DNA of 64,000 nt from Actinomycetales bacterium (GTDB lineage: Bacteria; Actinomycetota; Actinomycetes; Actinomycetales; Cellulomonadaceae), in assembly GCA_020444245.1 (NCBI GenBank), contig JAHLLI010000019.1, forward strand, positions 40,572 to 104,571, given 5' to 3'. Below, piece by piece: positions 24,529 to 34,338 of the stretch (position 1 is its first letter; each line of letters opens with the position of its first letter). Position numbers and translations under genes: made by a program. Below the pieces are notes generated by a model. The model was given only the letters and a program-made list of their open reading frames with translations. It did no database searches and was not told the origin of the DNA.

Positions 24529-25026
24529 ATGGCCGGCGAGCCACAGCGCCGTACCTCGTCGGGGCGCACCTTGCGTCTGGTGGGAGAGGCCTCAGCGGCA
24601 CCGCGCGGCCGGGTCGGCCCGGTCGGGGCCGACGGAGCGTCCGACGCCAGCCTGGTGCTACCCGGCCACCGCCAGTCGGTCGCCGTCGGTCGCCACTGGG
24701 TCGTGCGCACCACGGCGGAGCGTGGCGTCGGCGGGATGGCCAACCAGGTGCTCGAGCTGCTGTCCAGCGAGCTGCTGTCCAACGCCGTGCTGCACGGCGC
24801 CGGAGGGCAGGCGATCGGGGTCCAGGTGCGGCACACCGTCGCCACCGTCCGGGTGGCGGTCAGCGACAACGGCGACCACACGCCCGTCGTGCTCGACCAG
24901 GACCTCGCCGCCGTGAACGGCCGCGGCATGGCGATCGTCGAGGCGATGTCCAGCCGTTGGGGCATCGAGCCGCGCGACGAGGGCGGCAAGACCGTCTGGT
25001 TCGAGCTGGACCTCGACGAGTTCTGA
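24529..25026 (+). CDS. Anti-sigma-factor-type ATP-binding protein (SpoIIAB/RsbW-like kinase)
   Basis: A 165-residue protein with a GHKL-type ATP-binding domain: ELLSSELLSNAVLHGAG (N box), AVSDNGDHTPVV (G1), NGRGMAIVEAMSSRWGIE (G2) and KTVWFELDL at the end. Such proteins bind a sigma factor or phosphorylate an anti-anti-sigma partner. No STAS or PP2C partner is next to it, so it is an orphan. GAGGAGGG at 24,517-24,524 selects the ATG at 24,529. The N-terminal 40 residues are extra and probably disordered. The preceding 255 bases (24,274-24,528) hold no gene that I can support. Confidence 0.8.
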   Translation: MAGEPQRRTSSGRTLRLVGEASAAPRGRVGPVGADGASDASLVLPGHRQSVAVGRHWVVRTTAERGVGGMANQVLELLSSELLSNAVLHGAGGQAIGVQVRHTVATVRVAVSDNGDHTPVVLDQDLAAVNGRGMAIVEAMSSRWGIEPRDEGGKTVWFELDLDEF

Positions 25027-25051
25027 CGTCGTCCGACCCGGGAACCCCTCC

Positions 25052-25699
25052 GTGCTCACCCTGTACCCCGAAGAGCCCAGCGCTGCGCCCTGGCGGCTGC
25101 GCCCGATCGCCGAGGTCGCCGCTGACCTGGTGGCCGTCGTGGACGGCGCTCGCCCCGCGGTGGTCGGGGTCGACGGCCGGTCGGCGGGCGGCAAGTCCAC
25201 GGTCGCGGCCCGGCTCGCGGCAGCCCTGCCCGGCGCGACCGTGGTGCACACCGACGACGTCGCCTGGTACGAGTCGTTCTTCGGTTGGGACGACCTGCTG
25301 ATCCGTCACGTGCTCGATCCGGTGCGGGCCGGCCGGGCCGTGCGCTGGCGCCCGCCGGCCTGGCAGGCCCGCGGCCGGCCCGGTGCCATCGAGGTCCCCG
25401 CAGAGGTGACGGTGCTCCTGGTCGAGGGCGTCGGCGCCACCCGCCGGTCTCTCGCGCCCATGCTCGACGCCGCGATCTGGGTGCAGTCCGACCTGCGGCT
25501 GGCCCGCGAGCGCGGGCTGGTCCGCGACCTCGCCGAGCGCCCGGACCGCGCCGAGGCTGAGGAGTTCTGGGACCGGTGGGACGCCCAGGAGGTGCAGTTC
25601 CTCGCCGAGGACCGCCCGTGGGACCGCGCCGACCTGGTGCTCTGCGGCACTCCTGAGGAGGACCCGCACCCCGACGAGGTGGCGGTGGGCACCGGCTGA
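25052..25699 (+). CDS. P-loop kinase, uridine kinase-like
   Basis: A 215-residue P-loop NTPase. Walker A is GRSAGGKST, followed by VVHTDDVAWYESFFGW, where uridine kinases bind substrate, then a lid-like region and WVQSDLRLARERGLVRD near the C-terminus. The order matches the uridine/pantothenate kinase class often annotated as a uridine kinase-family protein, but the substrate is not certain. The start is GTG with a weak ribosome site. A strong terminator follows five bases after the stop. Confidence 0.72.
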   Translation: MLTLYPEEPSAAPWRLRPIAEVAADLVAVVDGARPAVVGVDGRSAGGKSTVAARLAAALPGATVVHTDDVAWYESFFGWDDLLIRHVLDPVRAGRAVRWRPPAWQARGRPGAIEVPAEVTVLLVEGVGATRRSLAPMLDAAIWVQSDLRLARERGLVRDLAERPDRAEAEEFWDRWDAQEVQFLAEDRPWDRADLVLCGTPEEDPHPDEVAVGTG

Positions 25700-25704
25700 G
25701 CACG

Positions 25705-25741
25705 GGAGGGGCCCCGGGCGACGTGCGCCCGGGGCCCCTCC
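25705..25741. terminator. Bidirectional hairpin terminator
   Basis: A perfect 16-bp stem: GGAGGGGCCCCGGGCG (25,705-25,720) pairs with 25,726-25,741, with loop ACGTG. It lies between the 3' ends of the convergent kinase and subtilase genes, so it can stop transcription from both sides. No T-run. Confidence 0.8.
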
Positions 25742-25753
25742 TGGTCGGCAGGG

Positions 25754-28700
25754 TCAGTGCCGTGCGTGAGCCACCCAGAGCGTCTTGGTGACCGTCGCGG
25801 CCTCGACCGCGGCGTTGCCCGAGTAGCTGACCGTCAGCTGGTGCGTTCCGGCCGACAGCTTGGGCAGCGTCAGGTGCGCCACCCCGTGGTTGCCCCTCGT
25901 CGTGACCGTCGCGGTCGCCAGGACCGTGTCGCCCTCGCTGATCTGGACCGTGCCGCTCGGCGGCGCCGTCGAGCTCAGCGAGACCCCCACCGGGGTCGAC
26001 CAGCGGTCCGTGGTGAACCACGGCATCCACACGTGCATCCTGACCGGAGCCGGCTCGACGACCGGGACGACCTCGGCACGGCTGTCCGCGTTGTTCAGCG
26101 CGTGCAGCAGGAGGACCTTCGCGTCGCCCGCGTCTGCGGAGCGGTGGACCACCACGGAGTCACCGGGGGTGTCCACGGCCCACAGCGGCAGGAAGCCGGT
26201 CTCGAACCAGTACGGCGGGGCGTACGGGTCGACGGTGAACGGGTCGGCCTGGTCGATCAGGCTCTCGGTCAGCGGCGAGTAGGTCTGGACGGTGAACGTC
26301 GGGGTCATGCCCGGCGTCACCCCCATCGCCGCCAGGCTGATCGGAGCGACCAGGACGTTGTTGTCGAACACCGTGGTCTGGAAGTCGGCCGTGATGCCGT
26401 TGACCACGTCCAGGTCGACCATCGAGCCCAGGGCGAGCCCGCCGCCGGACGGCACCAGCTCGTACGTCTCGACGGTGGTCAGGTCGACGTCGGCGGTGTA
26501 CTTCCAGACGATCGTCTCGAAGTCCGGCGTCCCGTCGTTGTCCACGTCGGTGTCGATGATCGGGAACATCAGCGCGCCGAGCGAGGTCCACTCGCCCTGC
26601 GTGGCGATGCCGATCCCGATCGTCCCGTACGCGGACCCGTCGGTCGGTGCCGTGCCGGCCGCCGCGAGCTGCGGTGCGCTCGAGGAGTAGCCGACGTAGC
26701 GCAGGTCGCCCGAGGCGATCGTCGACGGCGAGACACCGACCGACGCGTCGTCAGGGAGGACCGGGCTGGTGGCGCCGAGCACCATCGGTGCGGTCAGCGA
26801 GTACCAGCCGCCGGACAGCGCGTCGCTGCCGGTCAGGCTGAGCGGTGCCGTGTCGCCGGAGAAGGCGAGCGGCTTCGCCGACATGTCGCTGACCAGCCGC
26901 GGTGCGGCCTGGACCGGCACCCGCAGCTCGCCGCCGGCCTTGTCGGTGAGCACCAGACGCCCGGAGAGCGTCGTGACGAACTCACGCGGCACGCCGACCC
27001 CGCTGTCCGGCGAGGACGTCGGGTCGAGCTCCTTGGCCAGCGACGACGGGTCGGCCTTGAGCGTCACCGTCACCACGCGCGACGCGCCCGGGCGGAGCCG
27101 GACCGTCGAGGGCGAGACCGAGATGGTCGCGCCGCCGGCGCCGGTCGCCTTGGCGAACGAGGTGCTGAACGTGCGGGTCGTGGTGCCCAGGTTCTTCACG
27201 GTCACCTTGGCCTTGCGCACCACGGTCTTGTCGCCGACGCCGACCACGCCGAACGTCACCGACACCAGCTGCGGGTTGTCGGTGTTGTAGGCGATGACGT
27301 CGTCGGTGACGGCGGCGAGCGCGTCGACGCGGCCGGAGCCCACCCGCTCGGGGGCGTAGACCGGACCGGTCTGGCCCGCGTCGAGGTACAGGTCGTGCGT
27401 CGCGGTGTTCATCACCGCGGCCTTGACCTGCTCGGCGGTCCACGTCGGGTGCGCCTGGCGGACCAGCGCCGCGATGCCCGTCACGTGCGGGGTGGCCATC
27501 GAGGTGCCGGACTTGGTGGTGCGCCCGTCGCCGGTGCTCGACGCGACCGACGAGATCGACGTGCCGGGTGCGGCGACGTCGGGCTTGACGATCCCGAGCG
27601 ACCCGTGCACGCCGCGCGACGAGCTGGAGTTGACCAGGTCGCCGGCGTCCGCGTTCGTCTCGTTGACGGTGCCCGCCAGGCCGGGGCCGATGGTCATGAC
27701 GACGCCACCGGCCTCGATGTCGGGCAGCAGGGCCGCCGTCGCCTTGGCGGTGAGCATCGCGCCGGGGATCGACGCGGAGCCGGTCAGGCCGTAGGTGAAC
27801 ACCGGCTGGCTCCAGCCCACGATCGCGCCGGCGGCGCCGGCCGCGGCGGCGTTGTTCCACCGCGTGGATGAGCCGCAGGCCCGGGTGGCGTCGTTGTCGT
27901 CCCAGTACAGCCAGACGATCTTGCCCTCGATCTGCGGCGTGTAGGACGACATGTCGGTGCAGCCGTCCACGGTGCCGCCGACGAACACCACCGGAGCGGT
28001 GACGTCCGCGCCGCCGTAGGCGATCGTGTTCTGCGCGCCGTACAGGCCGGTGGCCGCGGTGGGCGCCTCGGTCACGTCGACCCCGTCGTACAGGAACGAG
28101 TCGCCCACGGAGTTGGCGACCGTCAGCGAGGAGGCCGCGTTGCCGGGCGTGCCGCCGACGTCGACGACGTCGGACGCGTTGCCGGAGGCGACGACCGAGA
28201 GCACGCCGAGCTTGGTCAGCGCGTCGATGAAGTCGTTCTCCGGGTCGTCGGCCGGGCCGTAGTCCGAGCCGAGCGACATGTTCACGACGTCGAGGTGGTC
28301 GCTGTAGTCGCCGTCGTCGTTCGGGTCGGCGGCCCACTCCAGCGCCTGCATCGTGAGGTTGGTGCTGCCGACCTGGTCGCCGAACACCTTCAGGGCGTAG
28401 ATCCCCGCCTGCGGTGCGGAGCCGGGGCCGATCTTGAAGCCGGACAGGTCGGTCAGCGACCCGTAGTCACCGGTGAAGGTCGAGCCGTCGTCCAGCACGC
28501 CGTAGCCCGCGGCGGTGCCCGCCACGTGCGAGCCGTGGCTGCTGCCGGGGGTGCTGCCCTCGGGCGAGTCGATCGGGTTGGCGTCGGGGTGGGGCACCAG
28601 CTGGTCGCCCGAGCCCGCCGCGTCGTAGGTGGGCCCGGCGAAGTCGTAGCCGCCGAGGAACTTGGCCGGGTCGTACAGGCCGGCCGGGATCGTGCTGCTG

Positions 28701-29341
28701 GCGTACGCCTCGGCGTAGGCCTCGGGGGTGCCGGGGCCGCCGAAGTCGGCGTGGGTGTAGTCCAGGCCGGTGTCGATGACGCCGATGGTGACGTCCTTGC
28801 CGGTGTACCCGGTCGACTCCCAGGCCGCCATCGCCTTGGTGAAGACGTCCGTGCCGGAGTTCATCAGCACCTTGGGGGTCATCACGCGGATGGAGGTGAC
28901 CTGCGGCTTGGCCGCCAGGGCACGCAGTGCGGCGGCGTCGCCGTGCACCACGACGCCCGGCACGAGGTCGGTGGTGACCGCGATCTTCTCGACCGGGTCG
29001 GCCGCGCGGGCCGTGCTCGCCGGCACCACGTCCGCGGCGATCTGCTCCACCTGGTCGGCGGCAGCCTCGACGGCGGCCTTGCTACCGCCCGCCTCGGCGG
29101 TCTCGACGCCCGAGGTGGCGTCGAGCTCGACGAAGACGGTGACCGGGCCGTCGGCCTCGGCGAGGGACGGCGAGATCTTGTCGGCCGCCTGCGCGCCCTT
29201 CTCGAGCTGGGACAGGTCGGCGTTCGGTGGTGGTACGGGTGGGTCGTCCGACGATGCGGCGACCGCGCCGGTCGAGATCCCGGCGGTCATCGTGAGGGCG
29301 AGTGCCGCGGTGGTGGCGGCAGCGAGGAGGCGACGGCTCAT
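25754..29341 (-). CDS. Secreted subtilisin-like serine protease (S8 family, with PA insert)
   Basis: A 1,195-residue exported protease. A signal peptide (residues 1-29) and an I9-like propeptide precede the catalytic domain with Asp190 (IGVIDTGLDYTH), His269 (SSHGSHVAGT), the oxyanion Asn388 (ASGNAS) and Ser614 (SGTSMATPH). A PA-like domain (about 430-560) is inserted before the serine, as in Vpr and C5a-peptidase types. The remaining 500 residues are beta-sandwich modules (an Fn3-like one, KVTVKNLGTTTRTF, and a last Ig-like repeat). The start is the ATG at 29,341. No LPxTG anchor is seen, so it is probably released. Likely role: extracellular protein breakdown. Confidence 0.92.
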   Translation of the reverse strand: MSRRLLAAATTAALALTMTAGISTGAVAASSDDPPVPPPNADLSQLEKGAQAADKISPSLAEADGPVTVFVELDATSGVETAEAGGSKAAVEAAADQVEQIAADVVPASTARAADPVEKIAVTTDLVPGVVVHGDAAALRALAAKPQVTSIRVMTPKVLMNSGTDVFTKAMAAWESTGYTGKDVTIGVIDTGLDYTHADFGGPGTPEAYAEAYASSTIPAGLYDPAKFLGGYDFAGPTYDAAGSGDQLVPHPDANPIDSPEGSTPGSSHGSHVAGTAAGYGVLDDGSTFTGDYGSLTDLSGFKIGPGSAPQAGIYALKVFGDQVGSTNLTMQALEWAADPNDDGDYSDHLDVVNMSLGSDYGPADDPENDFIDALTKLGVLSVVASGNASDVVDVGGTPGNAASSLTVANSVGDSFLYDGVDVTEAPTAATGLYGAQNTIAYGGADVTAPVVFVGGTVDGCTDMSSYTPQIEGKIVWLYWDDNDATRACGSSTRWNNAAAAGAAGAIVGWSQPVFTYGLTGSASIPGAMLTAKATAALLPDIEAGGVVMTIGPGLAGTVNETNADAGDLVNSSSSRGVHGSLGIVKPDVAAPGTSISSVASSTGDGRTTKSGTSMATPHVTGIAALVRQAHPTWTAEQVKAAVMNTATHDLYLDAGQTGPVYAPERVGSGRVDALAAVTDDVIAYNTDNPQLVSVTFGVVGVGDKTVVRKAKVTVKNLGTTTRTFSTSFAKATGAGGATISVSPSTVRLRPGASRVVTVTLKADPSSLAKELDPTSSPDSGVGVPREFVTTLSGRLVLTDKAGGELRVPVQAAPRLVSDMSAKPLAFSGDTAPLSLTGSDALSGGWYSLTAPMVLGATSPVLPDDASVGVSPSTIASGDLRYVGYSSSAPQLAAAGTAPTDGSAYGTIGIGIATQGEWTSLGALMFPIIDTDVDNDGTPDFETIVWKYTADVDLTTVETYELVPSGGGLALGSMVDLDVVNGITADFQTTVFDNNVLVAPISLAAMGVTPGMTPTFTVQTYSPLTESLIDQADPFTVDPYAPPYWFETGFLPLWAVDTPGDSVVVHRSADAGDAKVLLLHALNNADSRAEVVPVVEPAPVRMHVWMPWFTTDRWSTPVGVSLSSTAPPSGTVQISEGDTVLATATVTTRGNHGVAHLTLPKLSAGTHQLTVSYSGNAAVEAATVTKTLWVAHARH

Positions 29342-29602
29342 GGCGCTCTTTCCCGAGGACGAGGGCAGCAAGTGCCTGGATGCGCACACCCCCGGACCGG
29401 ACGGACCTCGCGGACTGCTCCGGACGGGTGTACGCCCGGCACCCTAACGGCCTGGTCACGAGCAGGGAAGGCCTGAGTTACCGGTGAGTAGCATCCCGAC
29501 GCCGCATGTCAGGGCGTCTTCCCAGGTCAGCAACGTCAGACCCGTTCAAGGCAGGTCATGAACAACCGCCGTCCGAGTCAAGCGCACCGCGACTCGCGGG
29601 GG

Positions 29603-29794
29603 TCAGCCGGCCCGGCGCTCCAGCCGGACGGACGGGGCGAACTCGGGAGCCGGGCCGCCTGCGAAGCACCGGCACGGGCCGTCGAGGTGCACGAAGCCGG
29701 TCGACGGGCGCGCGGCGCACGGCACCGCGACGCGTTCCTCGTCCGGGTCGGCGTGCGACCCGGCGACGAGTGCGAGCTCGGCTGTCGCGGTCAT
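29603..29794 (-). CDS. Small cysteine-containing protein (63 aa), uncertain
   Basis: A 63-residue frame with GGAGGAGGC just before the ATG. The sequence (AVPCAARPSTGFVHLDGPCRCFAGG) has three cysteines that could bind a metal. Nothing else supports it, and the 260 bases between it and the subtilase hold only that gene's promoter region. The plus-strand frames across the same DNA have no ribosome site and look like composition artefacts. Confidence 0.35.
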   Translation of the reverse strand: MTATAELALVAGSHADPDEERVAVPCAARPSTGFVHLDGPCRCFAGGPAPEFAPSVRLERRAG

Positions 29795-29928
29795 GCCTCC
29801 TCCATCGGCTCGATGGGCGGACCCATGAGCCGTCTGCGATCGAGGTGTGAGCGCGAACATTCGACTGATCATGCCCGGTGACCGGGCCTGGCGCACGGCG
29901 GCGCGCCGGGCGCCGACGCTCGGGGCGG

Positions 29929-30663
29929 TCAGTCGCGCGCGTAGCGCCGCACGAAGCTGGCCAGCACGAGCGGCGGGTGGGAGACGACCTGGCGGCTCAC
30001 CTCGGCGATGAGGGTCTCGGTGGTCTCGGCGGGGAAGTACCCCGCGTGCCGGTAGACCTCGATGCGCGTGACGATGCCCGGGACGTCGAGCTCGGGGTGG
30101 AACTGGGTAGCGTACAGGTTCTGCTGCACCCGGAACGCCTGCACCGGGCACCCCGGCGAGGACGCGAGCACCACCGCGTGCGGCGGCGGCACGTGGATCG
30201 CCTCCTTGTGCCCGACGAACGCGTCGAAGGTGTCGGGCAGGCCCTCGAACAGCGGGTCGGCGCGGCCGGCCGAGGTGAGGGTCACGGGGACCGCCCCGAC
30301 CGCCTCGCCGAAGGTCCGGTCCACGACCCCGCCCTGGTGCACGCCCAGCGTGCCGACGCCGTAGCAGGCCCCCAGGAACGGGAAGTCCCGCGCGACGACC
30401 TCGTCGAGCAGGCCGGCCAGCTCCCCCTCGACGCGCAGCTGCGTCGCGGACTTGGTCTCGACCGGGTCGCTGGCGTTGAACGGGCTGCCGCCCACGATGA
30501 CCCCGGAGTAGGCGTCGAGCTCGAGGTGGGGCATCGCCGCCGCCTCGAGTCGGACGCGCACGAGCTGGTCGGGCGCGAGCCCGCCGAACCGCAGGACCGC
30601 GTCGAGCTCGCCGTCCGCGGCGGCGTCCTCCGGGCGGGTGCCCAGCAGCAGGAACGGCTTCAC
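29929..30663 (-). CDS. Class I glutamine amidotransferase-like protein
   Basis: A 244-residue GATase1-fold protein. The nucleophile cysteine is in FLGACYGVGTLG, and the histidine-glutamate pair in ATQFHPELD, so the catalytic triad is intact. Stand-alone members are often annotated as GMP synthase-like amidotransferases or gamma-glutamyl hydrolases of small amines. No partner synthase domain is fused or adjacent. Substrate unknown. Confidence 0.82.
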   Translation of the reverse strand: MKPFLLLGTRPEDAAADGELDAVLRFGGLAPDQLVRVRLEAAAMPHLELDAYSGVIVGGSPFNASDPVETKSATQLRVEGELAGLLDEVVARDFPFLGACYGVGTLGVHQGGVVDRTFGEAVGAVPVTLTSAGRADPLFEGLPDTFDAFVGHKEAIHVPPPHAVVLASSPGCPVQAFRVQQNLYATQFHPELDVPGIVTRIEVYRHAGYFPAETTETLIAEVSRQVVSHPPLVLASFVRRYARD

Positions 30664-30692
30664 GCGGGGAGCCTAGCCGGGGCCGCGCCGGG

Positions 30693-32015
30693 TCACGGGT
30701 CGGGGGGCGCCTCGTCCCGGGCGGCCCGGTGCTCGCGCTTGGCCCGGTACATCGCCGCGTCGGCGGCGGCCAGCAGGTCCTCGGCGGTGGCGTTCTCGCG
30801 CGAGTCGGCGCTGCCGATGCTGGGCAGGCACCTCACCAGGGCGCCGTCGGGCAGCACGTAGGCGGGGGAGAGGACGGCGGCGAGCCTGCGCAGGATGGCC
30901 TCCGCGCCGCCGTGGTCGGTCTCGTGGACGGTCACGAACTCGTCGCCGCCCAGGCGGGCGACGACGTCCGCGCCGCGCACCGTCGCGTGCAGCCGCTGGC
31001 CGACCTGGCGCAGCACCGCGTCCCCGGCGGCGTGCCCGTGCTCGTCGTTGACCCGTTTGAAGTCGTCGAGGTCGACCAGGCTGACCAGCAGCGGTTCTCC
31101 GCTGCGCTCCACGCGCGCCAGCGCGGCGTCCAGCAGGATCTCCAGCAGCCGGCGGTTGGCGAGACCGGTCAGCGGGTCCCGCAGGGCGAGGTCGGCCAGC
31201 TCCTGCTGGAGCCGCCGCAGCTGGGTCACGTCCCGGCCGATGCCCTGCCAGCCGTCCGGCAGCCGTGCGACGTGCATCTCCAGGGTGACCCACTGGCCGT
31301 CCGCACGGCGCATCCGCATGTCGAACCGCTCGGGTGGCTGCTCGCCGGCCAGCGCGCGGTCGAGGATCTCGTTGCCGTGCTCGTCGAGCACCGACCGCAG
31401 GCGGCCGAGGTCGCCGGTCACCTGCGAGGCCTGCCACCCGGTGAGGGCCTCGACCGACGGGCTCACGTAGGAGAGCCCGACGGCCGGGTCCGCCGTCAGT
31501 CGCCAGACCAGGTCGGTCGCGGCCTCGGCCAGGGAGCGGAACAGGTCCTCGCTCGCCGCGAGCCGCTGCTCGGCGTTGTGCCGTTCGGTGACGTCACGGC
31601 CCACCGCGAGGACCTCCGCGCCGCCGGGCAGCGGGAGATAGCGGTCGGCCCACTCGACCCACTGGTTCGGGTTGCGTGAGGCGGGTCGGATCTCGGGGTC
31701 GCGCAGGAACGGGGTGTCCGGTCCGAGCCGTGCGAGCTGGGCCCACAGGCCGGCGCGCTCGGACTCGTTGAGCAGCTCGTCGATCGGCGTGCCGACCAGC
31801 TCGGCCGGCTCGCGTCGGAACTGGTCGGCCCAGGCCCGGTTGCAGTAGGTCAGCCGCAGGTCGTCGACGCGGTAGCGGGCGACCGCCTCGCTGAGCAGGT
31901 CGAGGGTGCGGGCCAGCTCCGCGTCGGGCAGCCCGGTCGTGCCGGGCGCCGGCGGGCCGGGTCCGACCGCGCCGTGGCCGGGCGCGCGAGGACCCGGCAG
32001 GACATCGTCGGCCAT
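30693..32015 (-). CDS. PAS-PAS-GGDEF diguanylate cyclase
   Basis: A 440-residue cytoplasmic signalling protein. Two PAS sensor domains (about residues 30-140 and 155-265) are followed by a GGDEF domain with RLGGDEFV, intact for making cyclic di-GMP, and an inhibitory-site RGAD five residues before it. No membrane segment or EAL domain. The signal bound by the PAS domains cannot be told. The ATG at 32,015 follows GGGAGGG; upstream in-frame codons lack this. It is divergent from the ECF sigma factor gene. Confidence 0.88.
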   Translation of the reverse strand: MADDVLPGPRAPGHGAVGPGPPAPGTTGLPDAELARTLDLLSEAVARYRVDDLRLTYCNRAWADQFRREPAELVGTPIDELLNESERAGLWAQLARLGPDTPFLRDPEIRPASRNPNQWVEWADRYLPLPGGAEVLAVGRDVTERHNAEQRLAASEDLFRSLAEAATDLVWRLTADPAVGLSYVSPSVEALTGWQASQVTGDLGRLRSVLDEHGNEILDRALAGEQPPERFDMRMRRADGQWVTLEMHVARLPDGWQGIGRDVTQLRRLQQELADLALRDPLTGLANRRLLEILLDAALARVERSGEPLLVSLVDLDDFKRVNDEHGHAAGDAVLRQVGQRLHATVRGADVVARLGGDEFVTVHETDHGGAEAILRRLAAVLSPAYVLPDGALVRCLPSIGSADSRENATAEDLLAAADAAMYRAKREHRAARDEAPPDP

Positions 32016-32220
32016 GGCGCCCTCCCGCCGTTCGACCCCGGCGTCACGCCCCTCCGCGACACCGGGCACCAGTGTGCCGGGTGGGACGCCCGGGGGTATG
32101 GGACGACTCTCCGTCACGGGGGACCTTGCTGACCTCTCCGATCGGCCAGCCGACTGCAAGAATGATCCGTCCCGCCACACTGACCGGGTGACCCGCACGC
32201 CGTGACCACCGGGAGGCCCC

Positions 32221-32733
32221 GTGCGTGATGACGCCTGGTTCACCGAGCTCGTCGAGGCCCACGCCCCCGCCGTGCACCGCTACCTGGCGCGCCGGGCTGC
32301 GCCTTCGGACGTCGCGGACCTCACCGCCGACGTCCTCGTCACGGCCTGGCGCCGACGCGAGGACCTACCGGAGGGCGCCGAGCTGCCGTGGCTGTACCGC
32401 ACCGCCGGCTACGTGCTGGCCAACCACCGCCGCAAGATGCGGCCCGTCCCGGTCGAGCGCCTGCCGGAGGAGCCGGACGACGTCGACCCGGCGGACCTGA
32501 CGGTGCGCGACGAGCTCGTGCGCGAGGTGCTCGAGGCGCTGTCGCCCCGGGACCGCCGCGTCCTGCTGCTGCACGCCTGGGAGGGCCTCGGCGGCGACGA
32601 GCTCGCCGAGGTGCTCGGGATCAGCCGGGGTGGCGCCGACGCGGCGCTGTCCCGGGCACGAGCCAGGCTGCGCGAGGTCTGGGCTGCCCGCGAGGCTGCA
32701 AGCGGGCCGGGTCCGGTGACACAGACGCGCTGA
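32221..32733 (+). CDS. ECF-type RNA polymerase sigma factor
   Basis: A 170-residue group IV sigma factor with region 2 (FTELVEAHAPAVHRYLARRA..DVADLTADVLVTAWRR) for promoter -10 recognition and core binding, and region 4 (LSPRDRRVLLLHAWEGLGGDELAEVLGIS) with a helix-turn-helix for the -35. No region 3. GGGAGGC lies 5 bases before the GTG start. The membrane-anchored protein 20 bases downstream is the likely anti-sigma partner. Target genes are unknown, though the partner gene often shares the promoter. Confidence 0.88.
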   Translation: MRDDAWFTELVEAHAPAVHRYLARRAAPSDVADLTADVLVTAWRRREDLPEGAELPWLYRTAGYVLANHRRKMRPVPVERLPEEPDDVDPADLTVRDELVREVLEALSPRDRRVLLLHAWEGLGGDELAEVLGISRGGADAALSRARARLREVWAAREAASGPGPVTQTR

Positions 32734-32754
32734 GAGCACCTCGAGGAGGTCACC

Positions 32755-34128
32755 ATGAGCACGCTCGGTCCCCACGACCCCGACCAGGAGTACGTCGACC
32801 GCCTGCGCGCCGCGGACCCGGCCGCGTCGTCCGAGCCCGACATGGCAGCGCTGCGCGCCGCCATCGCCCAGCGGGGCGTCGGGCACGACGGCGCCGACCC
32901 CGCGGTGCCCGACCAGCTCGCGGCACGGCGCAGCAGGCGCTGGCTGCCGGTCGCCGCGGCAGCCGCCGCAGCGCTCGTGGTGGGGTCCGGCGGCGGGTTC
33001 GCGCTGGGCGCGTCCGGCGGCGCGGGCTCGGCGGACTCCGGCTCGCTGAACGTGTCGATGGCCTCGGACGGCGGGGCCGGGGCGCCCGAGGCGGACTCGG
33101 CCGCGGGCGGCGCGCCGCAGCAGGGCTCCGCCCCGGTACCGGCCACCGGCGAGGGCCGCCTCGCCGAGCGGGGCGGTGCCGACATGGCCTGGGGCTACTA
33201 CGGCCGCACCGTGTTCACGGCGAGCGGGCTGTCGGACCAGGCGACCACGGCGCACAGCTGGGCGCTCGACGCCGCGTCGGTGGACGCGGCCGCGCTCGAG
33301 CGGCTGGCCGCCGCCATCGGCCTGGAAGGCACCGTCGAGCAGACCGACGGCGCCCTGCTGATCGGGCCCTCCGACGGCAGCGGGCCCAACCTGTCGCTGT
33401 ACCGGAGTGGGTCCGGCGACGTGGGCTACTACAACCCGGACGCCGACCCGTGGTCCTGCACGGACGTGGGCAAGGCCGAGGCCGGCGGCGACACGACCCT
33501 CGCGCCCGAGGGCGGGTGCACCCAGCGGGACCTGGGTCCGGCCCCGACGGTCGAGCAGGCCGAGGCGGAGCTGACCACGATCCTGGCCGCAGCCGGCATC
33601 GACGCCGCCGACCTCGAGTTCGGCGACACGAGCAGCCAGGACGGCTGGACGTACGCGACCGCGTACCGCCTGGTCGACGGCGCGCGCAGCGGTCTGGTCT
33701 GGAGCGCGAGCTGGACCGGCGGCGGCCTGCAGTCCCTCTACGGCACGCTGGCTCCGCTGGTCGACCTCGGGTCCTACCCGGTGATCAGCCCCGCCGAGGC
33801 CGTCGAGCGGCTCGGCGACCCGCGCTTCGGCTCGAACGGCGGGCCGATCGCCTATGCGCAGGACGCGGTCGGTGACGCGACCGGGCTGCCGGCGCCGGAT
33901 GTGGTGATGCCGTCCCCGGACCCGGCCCAGGTCCCCACGACGCCCGAGCCGGGCAGTGCGATCAGCTGGCCGGTCCAGCAGGTCACGATCGACGCCGCCG
34001 AGCTCGAGCTGTCCACCTACACGGAGGCCTCCGGGGCGGTCGTGGTCGCCCCGACGTACCGTCTGACCGGCACCGACGGGACGTACTGGACCGTGATCGC
34101 GGTCGCGGACAGCGCCCTGGACTTCTGA
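32755..34128 (+). CDS. Membrane-anchored protein downstream of ECF sigma factor (putative anti-sigma/sensor)
   Basis: A 457-residue protein. A cytoplasmic N-terminus of about 60 residues (DQEYVDRLRAADPAA..SSEPDMAALRAAIAQRG) precedes one membrane helix (WLPVAAAAAAALVVGSGGGFALG). The large extracytoplasmic part is Gly/Ala/Ser-rich at first and then a globular domain. It has no HxxxCxxC zinc motif of ZAS anti-sigma factors, so anti-sigma activity rests on position only. GAGGAGGTCACC precedes the ATG. A strong terminator follows. Confidence 0.6.
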   Translation: MSTLGPHDPDQEYVDRLRAADPAASSEPDMAALRAAIAQRGVGHDGADPAVPDQLAARRSRRWLPVAAAAAAALVVGSGGGFALGASGGAGSADSGSLNVSMASDGGAGAPEADSAAGGAPQQGSAPVPATGEGRLAERGGADMAWGYYGRTVFTASGLSDQATTAHSWALDAASVDAAALERLAAAIGLEGTVEQTDGALLIGPSDGSGPNLSLYRSGSGDVGYYNPDADPWSCTDVGKAEAGGDTTLAPEGGCTQRDLGPAPTVEQAEAELTTILAAAGIDAADLEFGDTSSQDGWTYATAYRLVDGARSGLVWSASWTGGGLQSLYGTLAPLVDLGSYPVISPAEAVERLGDPRFGSNGGPIAYAQDAVGDATGLPAPDVVMPSPDPAQVPTTPEPGSAISWPVQQVTIDAAELELSTYTEASGAVVVAPTYRLTGTDGTYWTVIAVADSALDF

Positions 34129-34197
34129 CCTCACGACCCACCGAGCCGGTCGCTCGGGACGTCCGCGGAACCCGGCCGCGGCGCCCCCGGACGTCGG

Positions 34198-34227
34198 GAC
34201 GGGGCGCGGCGCCCGCCGCGCCCCGTC
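34198..34227. terminator. Hairpin terminator after the sigma/anti-sigma unit
   Basis: GACGGGGCGCGGCG (34,198-34,211) and its exact complement at 34,214-34,227. The innermost pairs would not form because the loop is too short, leaving about 13 bp. No T-run. It separates the pair from the ParA-like gene. Confidence 0.6.
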
Positions 34228-34338
34228 GTCGCGCTCGGCCACCGATTGCCCCCGCACCGGCCCCGATGCGTGCGTCCCGGCGCTGGCCAGGCTAGTTTCG
34301 CGTGTGTCGCAAGGCTGCGCGGACGGGAGGGGGACACG

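Noticed and set aside
29506..29881. Two overlapping plus-strand frames between subtilase and amidotransferase genes
   Set aside because: No ribosome sites, Arg/Pro/Gly-rich composition and overlap with each other; they look random.
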